From the NCBI GenBank assembly GCA_902802585.1, contig CADCMR010000007.1, positions 1-64,000 on the forward strand: a stretch of DNA of 64,000 nt, written 5' to 3'. Shown piece after piece: positions 32,615 to 41,574 of the stretch. The position numbers and the translations under genes are program-made. This DNA is from an uncultured bacterium (GTDB lineage Bacteria > Verrucomicrobiota > Lentisphaeria > Victivallales > UBA1829). The notes beneath the pieces were generated by a model. The model was not told the origin of the DNA. It ran no database searches and saw only the letters and a program-made list of their open reading frames with translations. Position 1 is the first letter of the stretch, and each line of letters opens with the position of its first letter.

Positions 32615-33850
32615 TCAGCGGCGGCGGTGGATCCGCTGGACTTCCTGGTAAAAGTCCAGCAGCTTTTCCGTGATGACGCCCCAGGAATAGTGTTCCTGCG
32701 CCTCTTCGTCGGCCGCGTCCGTGATCCGACCGCGCAGGTCCGCGTCTTCGTCCAGTTTCCGGACCAGGTCGGCCCACTCATGGGGCGCGCCTTCCGCGGG
32801 TGCGAAGAAGCCGGTCTCGCCGTCCCGGATCAGCGTCTTGAGGCCGCCGGTCGGCGACGCGATGACAGGCGTCCCGGCGCACCACGCCTCCAGCACCACG
32901 ATGCCGAACGGTTCGTACAGGGACGGCAGGAGAAACGCCGAAGAGGAATGGTAGGCGGCGGAAAGGAGCGGGGAATCGGGCGGTATCCCGTTGATCATGG
33001 TCACGCGGTCTGTGAGGTTCATGAGGCGGATTTTCTCGCGGAGCTTGTCCATGTACCATTGTTCCGACGGCGCCCCGATGAACACGAGATGCCACGGCTC
33101 GCCGAGAAGCGCCAGGATTTCCGGCAGCATGAGCTGGTTTTTCTGGTAGTCGATACGGGAAACGCAGAGCAGCAACTTGCGGTCGGGTCGAATCCCGACC
33201 TTCTTGCGGAAATCGCTTCCGTCGTTCTTGTGGAAAAAATCGTAGTCCACCCCGTTCGGGAGATGGATAACGGGCTTGTCGGGGAATCTCTCCTTCGCCG
33301 GACTGAGCTCGTTCTCCCCGACGCACACGATGCCGTTTGCGAGTTTCAGCGCGTCGACCCGGCGTCCGAGCAGACGGTCCATGATATTGCCGTAGGGAAC
33401 CGTTCCGCTCAGCGGTTTCACCATCTGGCTGAGCTCCGCCGGGGGTACGTCGAAGTAGCCGCCGGGAAGCGTCATGACGTATGGAACGCGCATCTGCTTC
33501 GCCGCGGCGCGCACATCGGCGGCCATGCGGCCTGTCGTATGGCAGTGGAGGATGTCGAATTCACCTTTCCTGAGCGCGCCCCGGAGTCCGGGCACGACCG
33601 GATCGCCGCCTTTTCTGTCGAGCGCCCGGATCTTTTCCTTCGAGAGCGGGAACCGCGGGTATCTGTAGTGGAGTCGATGGATCTGGATGGAGTTTTTCAC
33701 TTCGTCCTTGGTCGGAGACAGTGCGCGGGTCGCAAAAACCTCGGACGGATTGCCTGTCTCATGTAGCGTGCGGGCTGTATTCCAGACAACGCTTTCCGTG
33801 CCGCCCCATTCCGAGAAGGCGAAGCGGCGGATGATTTGTGCCGTCCTCAT
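32615..33850 (-). CDS. Glycosyltransferase family 4
   Basis: 411 residues, GT-B fold. The N-terminal domain opens MRTAQIIRRFAFSEWGGTES (a GGxE/GGTE acceptor-loop type) and the C-terminal nucleotide-sugar domain contains LLLCVSRIDYQKNQLMLPEI and the donor motif LPSLYEPFGIVVLEAWCAG (E-x7-E). Similar to sucrose-synthase-like/GT4 glycosyltransferases used in envelope or storage polysaccharide synthesis; substrate unknown. It stands alone on the minus strand between the Nif3 gene and the PheC-like gene. No clear promoter in the 280-bp upstream gap. Confidence 0.88.
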   Translation of the reverse strand: MRTAQIIRRFAFSEWGGTESVVWNTARTLHETGNPSEVFATRALSPTKDEVKNSIQIHRLHYRYPRFPLSKEKIRALDRKGGDPVVPGLRGALRKGEFDILHCHTTGRMAADVRAAAKQMRVPYVMTLPGGYFDVPPAELSQMVKPLSGTVPYGNIMDRLLGRRVDALKLANGIVCVGENELSPAKERFPDKPVIHLPNGVDYDFFHKNDGSDFRKKVGIRPDRKLLLCVSRIDYQKNQLMLPEILALLGEPWHLVFIGAPSEQWYMDKLREKIRLMNLTDRVTMINGIPPDSPLLSAAYHSSSAFLLPSLYEPFGIVVLEAWCAGTPVIASPTGGLKTLIRDGETGFFAPAEGAPHEWADLVRKLDEDADLRGRITDAADEEAQEHYSWGVITEKLLDFYQEVQRIHRRR

Positions 33851-34020
33851 GGTAAAACTGCAAACTCCGAATACCTAGTGAAAAACTCTTATTCTTGTAA
33901 TGTACACCGGAATGACGGAAAAAACAAGCGGAATCCGGTTTTTTGGGGTGAAAAAAGTGCTATTTGACGATTGCAAAAGGAAACGCACGGCTGGAAAAAA
34001 CGGTTTGAGCATTTCCATGT

Positions 34021-34049
34021 TTGACAAACCGTGAAAACAGGTCTATATT
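34021..34049 (+). promoter_or_regulatory. Promoter of PheC-like lipoprotein gene
   Basis: TTGACA (34021-34026) and TATATT (34044-34049), 17-bp spacer: one of the strongest promoters in the window. It leaves an about 75-nt leader to ATG 34132. Confidence 0.85.
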
Positions 34050-34131
34050 GAATCCGTAAGTTTTCCCGTCGGTATTCATTGCCGCCGCTTCCGCCCTCAT
34101 TTTATTTCACGATAAAGCAGATGGTCTCCGT

Positions 34132-34965
34132 ATGAAAGCAACCCGTTTTAGATCGTTTGTCGGTTCATGCCTTTTTGTCGCGGCACTGTTTGTATCATGC
34201 TGGTGTATCCTTCTGTCGTCGGGATGCGGCACTTCGCGGACGGACACGGATGCGCTTCAGTCGGTCAAGGCGCGCGGCGTCCTGCGGGTCGGCACGACCG
34301 GCGATTACTGTCCGATGTCGTACCTGAACCCCGAAACGCGGGCTTACGAGGGATTTGACGCAGCTCTGGCGGAAGACCTGGCGGCAAGCCTCGGCGTTTC
34401 GGTCGAGTATGTCCCGACCTCATGGCCGACGCTGATGGCGGACACGCTGGCACGGAAATTCGATCTGGCGCTGTGCGGCATCACCATTACGCCGGCGAGG
34501 AAACGGCAGGCGCTGATGTCGGACGGGTATCTGAGCAACGGCAAAACGGTCCTCTGCCGTTCGGAGGATGCGCAGAAATACACTTCCCTGGAGGCGATCA
34601 ACCGTCCGGAGGTGCGCGTCATGGAGAATCCGGGCGGTCTCAACGAGCAGTTCGTCCGGACGCATCTGCCCCGCTCCACCCTGACGATCCATCCGGTCAA
34701 CGAGGAAATCCCCGCGCTGGTGGCGTCCGGGAAGGCGGACGTGATGATCACCGAGACCATGGAGGCGGCATTTTACCGCGGGAAGGATCCCCGACTGGCA
34801 GCGCCGCTTCTGAACCGTCCATTCACGCACGGCGAGCTTGGAGCGCTGCTTCCTCCGGGGAACGAAACACTGTTGGGCTACGTGAACAGCTTCATCGAAA
34901 AGGAGCGCCAAAGCGGACGCCTGGACGAATTGAGCCTCATCTATTTGCATTTCAGCATCCCGTGA
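34132..34965 (+). CDS. PheC-like (cyclohexadienyl dehydratase / solute-binding fold) lipoprotein
   Basis: 277 residues. The N-terminus has a hydrophobic segment and the lipobox LSSGC (Cys 32), so a secreted lipoprotein is likely. The rest is a type II periplasmic-binding fold: RVGTTGDYCPMSYLNPETR, LALCGITITPARKRQALMSD, and VMENPGGLNEQFVRTHLPRS. The latter pattern, plus ALVASGKADVMITETMEAAF, closely resembles Pseudomonas cyclohexadienyl dehydratase PheC, a periplasmic arogenate/prephenate dehydratase; the Glu in ITETMEA may correspond to its catalytic Glu. Alternatively a polar amino-acid binding protein, though no ABC transporter genes adjoin. Strong promoter upstream. Confidence 0.8.
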   Translation: MKATRFRSFVGSCLFVAALFVSCWCILLSSGCGTSRTDTDALQSVKARGVLRVGTTGDYCPMSYLNPETRAYEGFDAALAEDLAASLGVSVEYVPTSWPTLMADTLARKFDLALCGITITPARKRQALMSDGYLSNGKTVLCRSEDAQKYTSLEAINRPEVRVMENPGGLNEQFVRTHLPRSTLTIHPVNEEIPALVASGKADVMITETMEAAFYRGKDPRLAAPLLNRPFTHGELGALLPPGNETLLGYVNSFIEKERQSGRLDELSLIYLHFSIP

Positions 34966-35013
34966 CCATGGCGGGGTCGCGTTTTCATCGGAATTTGACT
35001 GGATGCGAAAGTC

Positions 35014-35052
35014 GCCGAGACCTAATTGATAGAGTACCCCATAAGTCTCGGT
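35014..35052. repeat. Imperfect hairpin after the PheC-like gene
   Basis: CCGAGAC is repeated in inverted form as GTCTCGG about 24 nt later. There is no T-run, so it is only a weak terminator candidate; the 157 bp up to the pseudogene hold nothing else clear. Confidence 0.35.
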
Positions 35053-35122
35053 TGGGAAAAAGAGACACGAGTTCAACCATGTCGAAAAAACAAAGATGCA
35101 AAACGCAGGGGGAAGGAAGCCG

Positions 35123-35741
35123 TCAACCTCTGTCCAGCATGATTGCGCCCGGATTTCGGATGGAATCCAGCGTCGGTTCGAGCATGGCGCGTTCCTCATC
35201 CGTCATATCAGGACCGATTTCCAGCTCAATCGCCTCGACGTTGTTCAACATGTTCGCGGCGTTCGCGACCGCCTCGTCCCTCTGTTCGGGAGTCATGTTA
35301 CCCATCCAGTTGTCGGCGGTATTGCCCATCATGTTGATCATGCTGCTCATGAACGTCATCATCATCCGCGTTCTTGCCTGATCTTCCGGCGACATTTCAC
35401 GATAGGTATCGAGTCCCTGCCAGACTGTTTCCACGGCTTCTTCCGGGGTCTGCTTGTGGAACTCCTTCTGCGGCTCCTGAGGCTGTTCCGCTGGCTGACC
35501 GCCCTAACTTTGGTTGGAAGCGCCAAAATCGGAGAACGTCGAGGCGAGGTCGACTTTCTTCTTGACCTTCGGACCGTGGCGGCGAACCTTCGGCGGAGCA
35601 TCTTCTTCCCCTGATTGATCCGTCTCGGCGGTCGAGGGGGGGAACCTTTCCCGTCTGCATTGTTTTGAACGTGGCGAACCCGAGAATAACCACCAAGATC
35701 AGTCCGATCAAGGCGATTCCGGCGATTTGCTTTCTTTCCAT
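35123..35741 (-). pseudogene. Membrane-anchored protein with one frameshift and one amber stop
   Basis: The start ATG 35741 has an ideal AAGGAG and opens MERKQIAGIALIGLILVVI with a membrane helix (about residues 6-22). At a run of seven Cs on the minus strand (G7 at 35636-35642) the frame slips; with six Cs it would continue PPSTAETDQSGEEDAPP... followed by KKKVDLASTFSDFG. A TAG stop (about 35496) then interrupts GGQPAEQPQEPQKE, after which METVWQGLDTYREMSPEDQA and a Met/Asn-rich C-terminus follow. So two lesions break an otherwise continuous ~205-residue gene. Its promoter is intact. Whether this is true decay, phase-variable slippage at C7 or an assembly error cannot be told. Confidence 0.7.
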
Positions 35742-35824
35742 GGAGAATGCTCCTTCGTTTTGAACAGAAAAGACCACTGCTGTCCGGGAAAAGTTCAGGG
35801 TGGGAAATTACTCCGACAAAAAGA

Positions 35825-35852
35825 AATATAGCACCTTTCTTCCCAAAGCCAA
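35825..35852 (-). promoter_or_regulatory. Promoter of the membrane-anchored pseudogene
   Basis: Minus-strand TTGGCT (35847-35852) and TATATT (35825-35830), spacer 16 bp, with TGC before the -10. Confidence 0.65.
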
Positions 35853-36056
35853 ACGGCTTGACGGATGTTGTCATCGACCGGATGAGATGGATGAGGTGAA
35901 AACGGGAAAGATCAGGGGGGTATGGAGAAATGAAGTCCAATTACTCTTTTTTTGAACACGGACTTTGAAATCATGGGGAGGGCGTGTTTTCCGCTCTAAT
36001 CTTGAGGCTGGAATCAAAAAAATCACGAAAAAAATCAAAACTTAGGCAAAACTAAC

Positions 36057-36084
36057 TTGTAATCTCCAAAAAACGTGATATAGT
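36057..36084 (+). promoter_or_regulatory. Promoter of the structured RNA
   Basis: TTGTAA (36057-36062) and TATAGT (36079-36084) with a 16-bp spacer. A start near 36091 would fall at the first base of the paired RNA ends. Confidence 0.65.
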
Positions 36085-36090
36085 ATTTAC

Positions 36091-36293
36091 AGGACATAAA
36101 AGTCCCGGAACCATTCCGCGGCGTATCGGTGCAGGTCCGCCGTTTCCAAAATGGGAGAATGTGAAAAAGGGTCCGGCGTCCCGTCCGGGTTCGGGTTTCA
36201 GCCCGGTTTGAACGGGCGCGCTGGTTAGGGTATGCAGGTGCGGATCCGGTTCCCCAACCGGGTTTGCAGGGTGGTTCCGGGACTTGTCTTTTC
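36091..36293 (+). ncRNA. Strongly structured RNA, possibly 6S-like or a leader switch
   Basis: The ends form a perfect 14-bp helix: AAGTCCCGGAACCA (36100-36113) pairs with 36272-36285. Inside it, GGTCCGC (36134-36140) pairs with GCGGATC (36240-36246, one G-U pair); CCGGTT/AACCGG (36246-36261) makes a CCCC-loop hairpin; and CCGGCG plus CCCGT (36173-36184) pair with ACGGG and CGCTGG (36212-36224). The helix is followed by GTCTTTTC, a modest terminator tail. Upstream promoter present, no ORF inside. Length (~200 nt) and a rod-like shape fit 6S RNA, but I cannot confirm its hallmarks. The 66-nt gap to the DUF3793 start also allows a riboswitch. No FMN, cobalamin, SAM or Moco consensus was seen. 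Confidence 0.55.
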
Positions 36294-36358
36294 TCCGAAT
36301 CCCACGTCGATTCCGCTGGGACGACGTTTTGCTCTTGAAAGTTAGGTTAAACAAAGTT

Positions 36359-36985
36359 ATGCTGTCTACAAGCTGTTGCGATCATCGGAAAGACCTCCTG
36401 CGTTTTCTCCTGCTGAAGACCGCCGCCGTCCGGCGTGGCGTGAAACCCGGCGAGCTGCTCCGCGTGAGGCGCTGTTTCACGGAGGAAACGCCGTCCGACG
36501 AACCCGTGTGCCTGCACAGGCGCGATATCCTGAACATCCTGGAGCTGGACTATGTCGAACTGCTCGTGGAAAACGACAGCTCGCTGGTGCTGTTCTATCA
36601 TCCCGATGCCATGGGGTATGCGCTCCATGATCCGGCGAACCGCGCGATCCTGGCACGATGCGGCTATCCGGCCGATGCGGATGTCCGTGCATTGCTGACC
36701 GAACTTCAGCGGCGTTTCCAGCATGGAAGTGACTTGCCTCACGAAGTCGGCGTGTTCCTTGGCTATCCGGCAAAGGACGTCGCTGGATTCATGGCGAATC
36801 TCCCCCGGACGCCGGTGGAACACGGCCGCTGGGCGGTCTACGGCGACGCGGCGGAATCCGTCGCGCGCATGACGCTGTACCGGAGGATTGAGGCGGCGGC
36901 CGAACGTGTCTTGAACGTCTGCGGCGACACGCGGACTTTTCTGGAACATATATCCACTCTCAACCCAACAATAGGAGTCATGTAA
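36359..36985 (+). CDS. DUF3793 family protein
   Basis: 208 residues from ATG 36359, chosen because the preceding sequence is the RNA 3' end and because the family N-terminus (LLKTAAVRRGVKPGELLRV, like APTLAGIKPGNLF) begins there. Later motifs LPHEVGVFLGYPAKDVAGFM and HGRWAVYGDAAES are the DUF3793 signatures. No enzyme function is known for the family; a link with flavodoxin and iron or redox metabolism is suggested by neighbours in other genomes. The flavodoxin gene follows after 1 nt, so the two are almost certainly co-translated. Confidence 0.8.
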   Translation: MLSTSCCDHRKDLLRFLLLKTAAVRRGVKPGELLRVRRCFTEETPSDEPVCLHRRDILNILELDYVELLVENDSSLVLFYHPDAMGYALHDPANRAILARCGYPADADVRALLTELQRRFQHGSDLPHEVGVFLGYPAKDVAGFMANLPRTPVEHGRWAVYGDAAESVARMTLYRRIEAAAERVLNVCGDTRTFLEHISTLNPTIGVM

Positions 36986-36986
36986 C

Positions 36987-37481
36987 ATGGCAAACGTAAA
37001 AATCATCTTCGGGAGTACGACCGGCGCAACGGAAAGAGCCGCCGCCGAGATCGCGGCGGCGTTCGGCGTCACGGCGCTCAACGTCGCAGACGCGTCGGCG
37101 GACGATTTCAACGCCGACCTGCTAATCCTCGGGAGTTCCACATGGGGACTCGGCGAACTTCAGGACGACTGGGCGGCGAAGATCGGACTTCTCGAACAGG
37201 CGGATCTCAAAGGGAAGCTTGTGGCGGTCTTCGGTCTTGGCGACCAGAGCGGATTCGCCGACACCTACTGCGACGCGATGGGCATCCTCGCGCAGAAGGC
37301 GAAGGCGCGCGACGCAGTGCTGATCGGGCAGACCTCGGCGGAAGGCTACGGTCACAGTTCGTCCGCCGCGGAGGAGAACAAACTCTTCTGCGGACTCGCG
37401 CTCGACGACAACAACGAACCGGAAAAGACAGCGTCCCGCATCGGCGCGTGGGTCGAGACGCTGAAACATCACCTCGGCTGA
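36987..37481 (+). CDS. Flavodoxin, long-chain type
   Basis: 164 residues. FMN phosphate loop FGSTTGATERAA (about residues 7-18), the aromatic-containing 50s loop GSSTWGLGELQDDW and the 90s loop LGDQSGFADTYCDAM are the three flavin-contact loops. The inserted segment before the last strand makes it a long-chain flavodoxin of FldA type. It is a soluble one-electron carrier that replaces ferredoxin under iron limitation. Being co-transcribed with DUF3793 and possibly the RNA leader, it may be condition-regulated. Reductase or target enzyme not in this window. Confidence 0.92.
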   Translation: MANVKIIFGSTTGATERAAAEIAAAFGVTALNVADASADDFNADLLILGSSTWGLGELQDDWAAKIGLLEQADLKGKLVAVFGLGDQSGFADTYCDAMGILAQKAKARDAVLIGQTSAEGYGHSSSAAEENKLFCGLALDDNNEPEKTASRIGAWVETLKHHLG

Positions 37482-37685
37482 TTCTTTCCCGCTGAACATC
37501 CCGGGCGGGCGCTGCCGCGATTTGAACCGTGCGGCGGTGTCCCGCCCGTTTTGCGTCATTCGAGGCAATTGCCTTCAGACTGCCACACTCAAAATCTCCT
37601 GTGTCGTCTTATCTGCCTGGCTGCTGAGAAACCATCCGATCCAATGAATAGGGTGCCCTTTTTTCTTTCCGGAAGGTGTTCCCGC

Positions 37686-37714
37686 TTGAAAAAGAGTCTT
37701 TGCCGTGATATATT
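37686..37714 (+). promoter_or_regulatory. Promoter of proS-metG
   Basis: TTGAAA (37686-37691) and TATATT (37709-37714) spaced 17 bp; AGAGG ribosome site before ATG 37774. The rest of the 292-bp gap after the flavodoxin holds nothing recognised. Confidence 0.8.
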
Positions 37715-37773
37715 ATTTTTTTCGGCGAATTCTTATCTTAAAATATAAAGCACACATCCGAGAGGTATTTTCC

Positions 37774-39513
37774 ATGAAAATGTCCCAGTTGTTCGGCAAC
37801 CGCCTGAAAGAGGATCCGGCGGACGCCACCACCTACAGCCACAAGTTTCTGGTTCGCGGGGGCTATGTCCGCCCCGTTTCCGCCGGCATCTACTCCCTGC
37901 TGCCTGTCGGAAAGCGCGTCATTGCGAAGATCGAGAACATCATCCGCCAGGAAATGGACCGAGTCGGCGGGCAGGAGGTCCTGATGCCGGTCGTCCTGCC
38001 GGCGGATCTCTGGGTCGAATCCGGCCGCTACCAGTCCGTCGGCGCCGAGCTGCTCCGGTTCACGGACCGCAACGACAAGGCGATGGTGCTGGGCATGACG
38101 CATGAGGAAGCCAGCTGCCAGATCGCCCGCACGGAGATCAACAGCTACAAGCAACTGCCCGTGATGATCTACCAGATCCAGACCAAGTACCGCGACGAGG
38201 CGCGTCCGCGCGCCGGCCTGCTCCGCGTCCGTGAGTTCACGATGAAGGACGCCTACAGCTTCCACACCTCGCAGGAGGACCTGGACACGTATTATCAGGA
38301 GCTTCACGCTGCCTATGAGCGCATCTTCCGCCGCGTCGGCATGAAGCACGTGGTCTCCATCCTGTCCAACACCGGCATGATGGGCGGCAGCGTGTCGCAC
38401 GAGTTCATGCTCCTGGCGGACTGCGGAGAAGACAACATCTTCCTGTCGCCCGACGGCAGGAGCTACAAGGCGAACCGCGAGGTCGCGGTGTCCGGATTGA
38501 AATTCGAGCGCACCGGCGAAGAGCTCCCGCTCGAAAAAGTCGCCACGCCGCACAGCAAGACTATCGAAGAGGTCGCGACATTCCTGAACGTGACGCCCGC
38601 GCAGACCGGCAAGGCGGTGTTCTACAGCACCGAGGACGGCAAGGAGCTGATCTTCGTGCTCATCCGCGGCGATTTCGAGGTCAACGAGTGCAAGCTCAAA
38701 AACGTCCTCGGGCTCAACGCCATCAAGTTCGCCGACGACAACCTCATCCGCTCCTGTGGCGCCGTCCCCGGATACGCGTCCCCGGTCGGCATCGCCGAAG
38801 TCCCGGGCAAGGTCCGCCTCGTGATCGACCCGTCCGCGGCGGGGACCGTGAACCTGGTGGTTGGCGCGAACGAGGAGGGGTTCCACTACAAAAACTTCAA
38901 CTACGGGCGCGACATGTCCGGCGGCCTGGTGGCGGACGTGGCGTGCGTCCGCGAGGGCGACCCCTGCCCGGTGACCGGCGAGCCGCTCCAGTTCAAACAC
39001 GGCATCGAGATCGGCAACATCTTCCAGCTCGGTCTGAAGTATTCGAAGTCGATGAAGGTGAACTATCTAGACAAGGACGGCAAGTCCAAGCCGATGTACA
39101 TGGGCTGCTACGGCATCGGCGTCGGCCGCACCATGGCGTCGGTCATCGAGGACAACCACGACGACTACGGTCCGATCTGGCCGATGTCCATCGCACCGTA
39201 CCAGGTGCACATCGTGGCGCTCCAGCCGAACGGCACCGGGTCCGGCGAGAAGGCCGAGGCGCTTTACAGGGACCTCCAGGCGAAGGGCGTGGAAGTCCTT
39301 TATGACGATCGCGGCGAAAAGGCCGGGTTCATGTTCAGCGACGCCGACCTCCTCGGCATCCCGTTCCGTGTGATCGTCTCCCCGAAGACGCTCGCGAACG
39401 GCATGGTCGAATTCCGCACGCGCGCCTCCCGCGACTCCGAAATGATCCCGGTGGAACAGGCCGCCGAAGTCTTGGCGCAGCGCGTCCGCGCCGAGCAGGA
39501 ACGTTACCTCTGA
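37774..39513 (+). CDS. proS: Prolyl-tRNA synthetase, bacterial type
   Basis: 579 residues from ATG 37774 (AGAGG 8 nt upstream; an earlier in-frame ATG lies in the promoter). Class II motifs: motif 1/2 region VMIYQIQTKYRDEARPRAGLLRVREFTMKDAY, motif 3 GCYGIGVGRTMASVIE. An insertion domain (about 225-385) between motifs 2 and 3, of the YbaK/editing type, marks it as the bacterial ProS that clears Ala-tRNA(Pro). C-terminal anticodon-binding domain from about residue 470. Charges tRNA(Pro). 22 nt upstream of metG. Confidence 0.96.
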   Translation: MKMSQLFGNRLKEDPADATTYSHKFLVRGGYVRPVSAGIYSLLPVGKRVIAKIENIIRQEMDRVGGQEVLMPVVLPADLWVESGRYQSVGAELLRFTDRNDKAMVLGMTHEEASCQIARTEINSYKQLPVMIYQIQTKYRDEARPRAGLLRVREFTMKDAYSFHTSQEDLDTYYQELHAAYERIFRRVGMKHVVSILSNTGMMGGSVSHEFMLLADCGEDNIFLSPDGRSYKANREVAVSGLKFERTGEELPLEKVATPHSKTIEEVATFLNVTPAQTGKAVFYSTEDGKELIFVLIRGDFEVNECKLKNVLGLNAIKFADDNLIRSCGAVPGYASPVGIAEVPGKVRLVIDPSAAGTVNLVVGANEEGFHYKNFNYGRDMSGGLVADVACVREGDPCPVTGEPLQFKHGIEIGNIFQLGLKYSKSMKVNYLDKDGKSKPMYMGCYGIGVGRTMASVIEDNHDDYGPIWPMSIAPYQVHIVALQPNGTGSGEKAEALYRDLQAKGVEVLYDDRGEKAGFMFSDADLLGIPFRVIVSPKTLANGMVEFRTRASRDSEMIPVEQAAEVLAQRVRAEQERYL

Positions 39514-39535
39514 TGCCGAAGAAAGGAACATGCCC

Positions 39536-41506
39536 ATGAGCAACAGCACATTTTATGTAACAACCCCGATCTACTACGTCAACGACAAACCCCACATCGG
39601 ACACGCCTACACAACGGTCCTCGCCGACGTCCTCGCGCGCTGGCACCGCGCCGCCGGCGACGACGTCTGGTTCCTGACCGGCACCGACGAACACGGCCAG
39701 AAGGTCGAGAAGGCCGCCGCAAAGAACGGTTTGACCCCGATCGAGCAGTGCGACACGACCGTGGTCCGGTTCCAGGACCTCTGGAAGCGCCTCGGCATCA
39801 CGAACGACGACTTCATCCGCACGACCGAGGAACGCCACAAGAAGATCGTCCGCGCCATCATGCAGGATCTCTACGACCGCGACCTCATCTACAAGGCGGA
39901 GTACAAGGGCTACTACTGCGTGGGCTGCGAACGGTTCTTCACGGAAAAGGACCTGGTCGACGGCAACCACTGCCCGGACTGCCAGCGCGAAGTCGACACC
40001 ATCGTCGAGAGCAATTATTTCTTCCGCATGAGCAAGTACCAGGACTGGCTCATCCAGTACATTACCGACCATCCGGACTTCATCCAGCCCGCGTTCCGCG
40101 CCAACGAAACGCTCGGATTCCTCCGTAAGCCGCTGGAAGACCTCTGCGTCTCGCGCCCGAAATCCCGCCTCTCCTGGGGCATCGAACTGCCGTTCGACCC
40201 GGACTACGTGTGCTATGTGTGGTTCGACGCGCTGATCAACTACATCTCCGCGATTGGATACGGCGTGGACCAGGCGCGTTTCGAGCATTACTGGACCAGC
40301 TGCATCCACCTGATCGGAAAGGACATTCTCACCACGCACAGCGTGTACTGGCCGACCATGCTCCACGCCATCGGTCTCCCGATGCCGAAGACCATCTTTG
40401 CGCACGGCTGGTGGCTCACCGGCAACCGCAAGATGAGCAAGTCGCTCGGCAACGTGGTGAACCCGATGGACATGGCGGACAATTACGGTGTGGACGCGTT
40501 CCGCTACTTCCTGCTTGCCGCCATGACGCCCGGCAACGATGCGTCGTTCACCGAGGAGGACTTCCTCCAGCGGTTCAACACTGACCTCGCGAACGACCTC
40601 GGCAACCTGCTTTCGCGCGTGGTGAAGCTCTCCATCAAGAATTTCGGCGGCACGCTCCCCGCTCCGCCTCCGCTCCAGCCGCTTGAACTGGAATTGCTCT
40701 CCAAGGCCGCCCTCGCAATCAAGCAGCTTGAAAGCGAGCTGAACGCCATGAAGCTCGACCGCGGGATCGCCGCCGTCATGAACGTGGTCCGCGAGGCGAA
40801 CAAGTTCCTGGAGCGCACCGCGCCGTGGACGCTTGCGAAGGAAGGCAAGACCGACCGCCTTGCCGCCGTGCTGTACACCGCCGCCAAGACGCTTGAGATC
40901 GTGTCCGGCCTGCTCTTCCCGATCATGCCCGAAAAAATGACGCTCCTGCGCCGTTCCCTCGGCTTGACGGAAGAAGAGATCACCAGGACCGATTTCCAGT
41001 CGCTCAGCGAGTTTGCCGATCCCAGTGCGAGTACGAAGCGCACCATGGTCGACATGCCCCCGCTCTTCCCGCGCATCGTGGTCGAGAAGACGGAGGAAGC
41101 CGCCCCCGCGAAGCCCGAAAAGCAGAAAAAAATGGAAGTCAAGGCGCCGAAGGCAAAAGACACCGTGGTGCCGGAAGGCATGGTCACGATCGAACAGTTC
41201 TTCAAGACGCAGCTCCGCACAGCAAAGGTCCTGGAGGCCGAGCGCATCGAAAACAAGACGCGCCTGCTCCACCTGAAAGTCGACCTCGGGAACGGCGATG
41301 TCCGTTCGCTGGTCGCCGGCATCGCCCAGCAGTACGCCCCGGAGGACGTGGTCGGCAAGACCATCATCGTGGTTGCCAACCTCATGCCCGCGAAGATCGC
41401 CGGATTCGAGTCCTGCGGCATGCTTCTCGCGGCAAAGAACGACACCAGCCTCAAGCTTGTGACCGTGGACGGCGGCGACGCCGAGCCCGGTCTGACCGTT
41501 GGCTAA
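39536..41506 (+). CDS. metG: Methionyl-tRNA synthetase with C-terminal tRNA-binding domain
   Basis: 656 residues from ATG 39536, 9 nt after GAAAGGA; an ATG six bases earlier is too close to it. HIGH motif as PHIGHAYTT, KMSKS as RKMSKSLGN, and a single-knuckle zinc site with two CxxC pairs (CVGCERFF...HCPDC). A Lys/Ala-rich linker (about 515-540) leads to an EMAPII/Arc1p-like tRNA-binding domain from about residue 548 (VTIEQFFKTQLRTAKVLEAE). The protein charges tRNA(Met) for initiation and elongation. Length is normal for enzymes of this type. A strong terminator follows. Confidence 0.97.
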   Translation: MSNSTFYVTTPIYYVNDKPHIGHAYTTVLADVLARWHRAAGDDVWFLTGTDEHGQKVEKAAAKNGLTPIEQCDTTVVRFQDLWKRLGITNDDFIRTTEERHKKIVRAIMQDLYDRDLIYKAEYKGYYCVGCERFFTEKDLVDGNHCPDCQREVDTIVESNYFFRMSKYQDWLIQYITDHPDFIQPAFRANETLGFLRKPLEDLCVSRPKSRLSWGIELPFDPDYVCYVWFDALINYISAIGYGVDQARFEHYWTSCIHLIGKDILTTHSVYWPTMLHAIGLPMPKTIFAHGWWLTGNRKMSKSLGNVVNPMDMADNYGVDAFRYFLLAAMTPGNDASFTEEDFLQRFNTDLANDLGNLLSRVVKLSIKNFGGTLPAPPPLQPLELELLSKAALAIKQLESELNAMKLDRGIAAVMNVVREANKFLERTAPWTLAKEGKTDRLAAVLYTAAKTLEIVSGLLFPIMPEKMTLLRRSLGLTEEEITRTDFQSLSEFADPSASTKRTMVDMPPLFPRIVVEKTEEAAPAKPEKQKKMEVKAPKAKDTVVPEGMVTIEQFFKTQLRTAKVLEAERIENKTRLLHLKVDLGNGDVRSLVAGIAQQYAPEDVVGKTIIVVANLMPAKIAGFESCGMLLAAKNDTSLKLVTVDGGDAEPGLTVG

Positions 41507-41574
41507 GGAGGCGACTCCTCCCCTGTGGCAGTGTCCGGCTACGCTCGGACACGGATTGGTTCATAAAAAGACCG

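Noticed and set aside
35123..35434. A separate 103-residue Met-rich protein starting at METVWQ
   Set aside because: It has no ribosome site and continues an upstream coding frame after a TAG, so it is the tail of the broken gene.
36091..36293. FMN, cobalamin, Moco and SAM riboswitch, SRP RNA or RNase P RNA
   Set aside because: The conserved core sequences of these classes were not found by eye, although helical structure is clear; the class is therefore left open.
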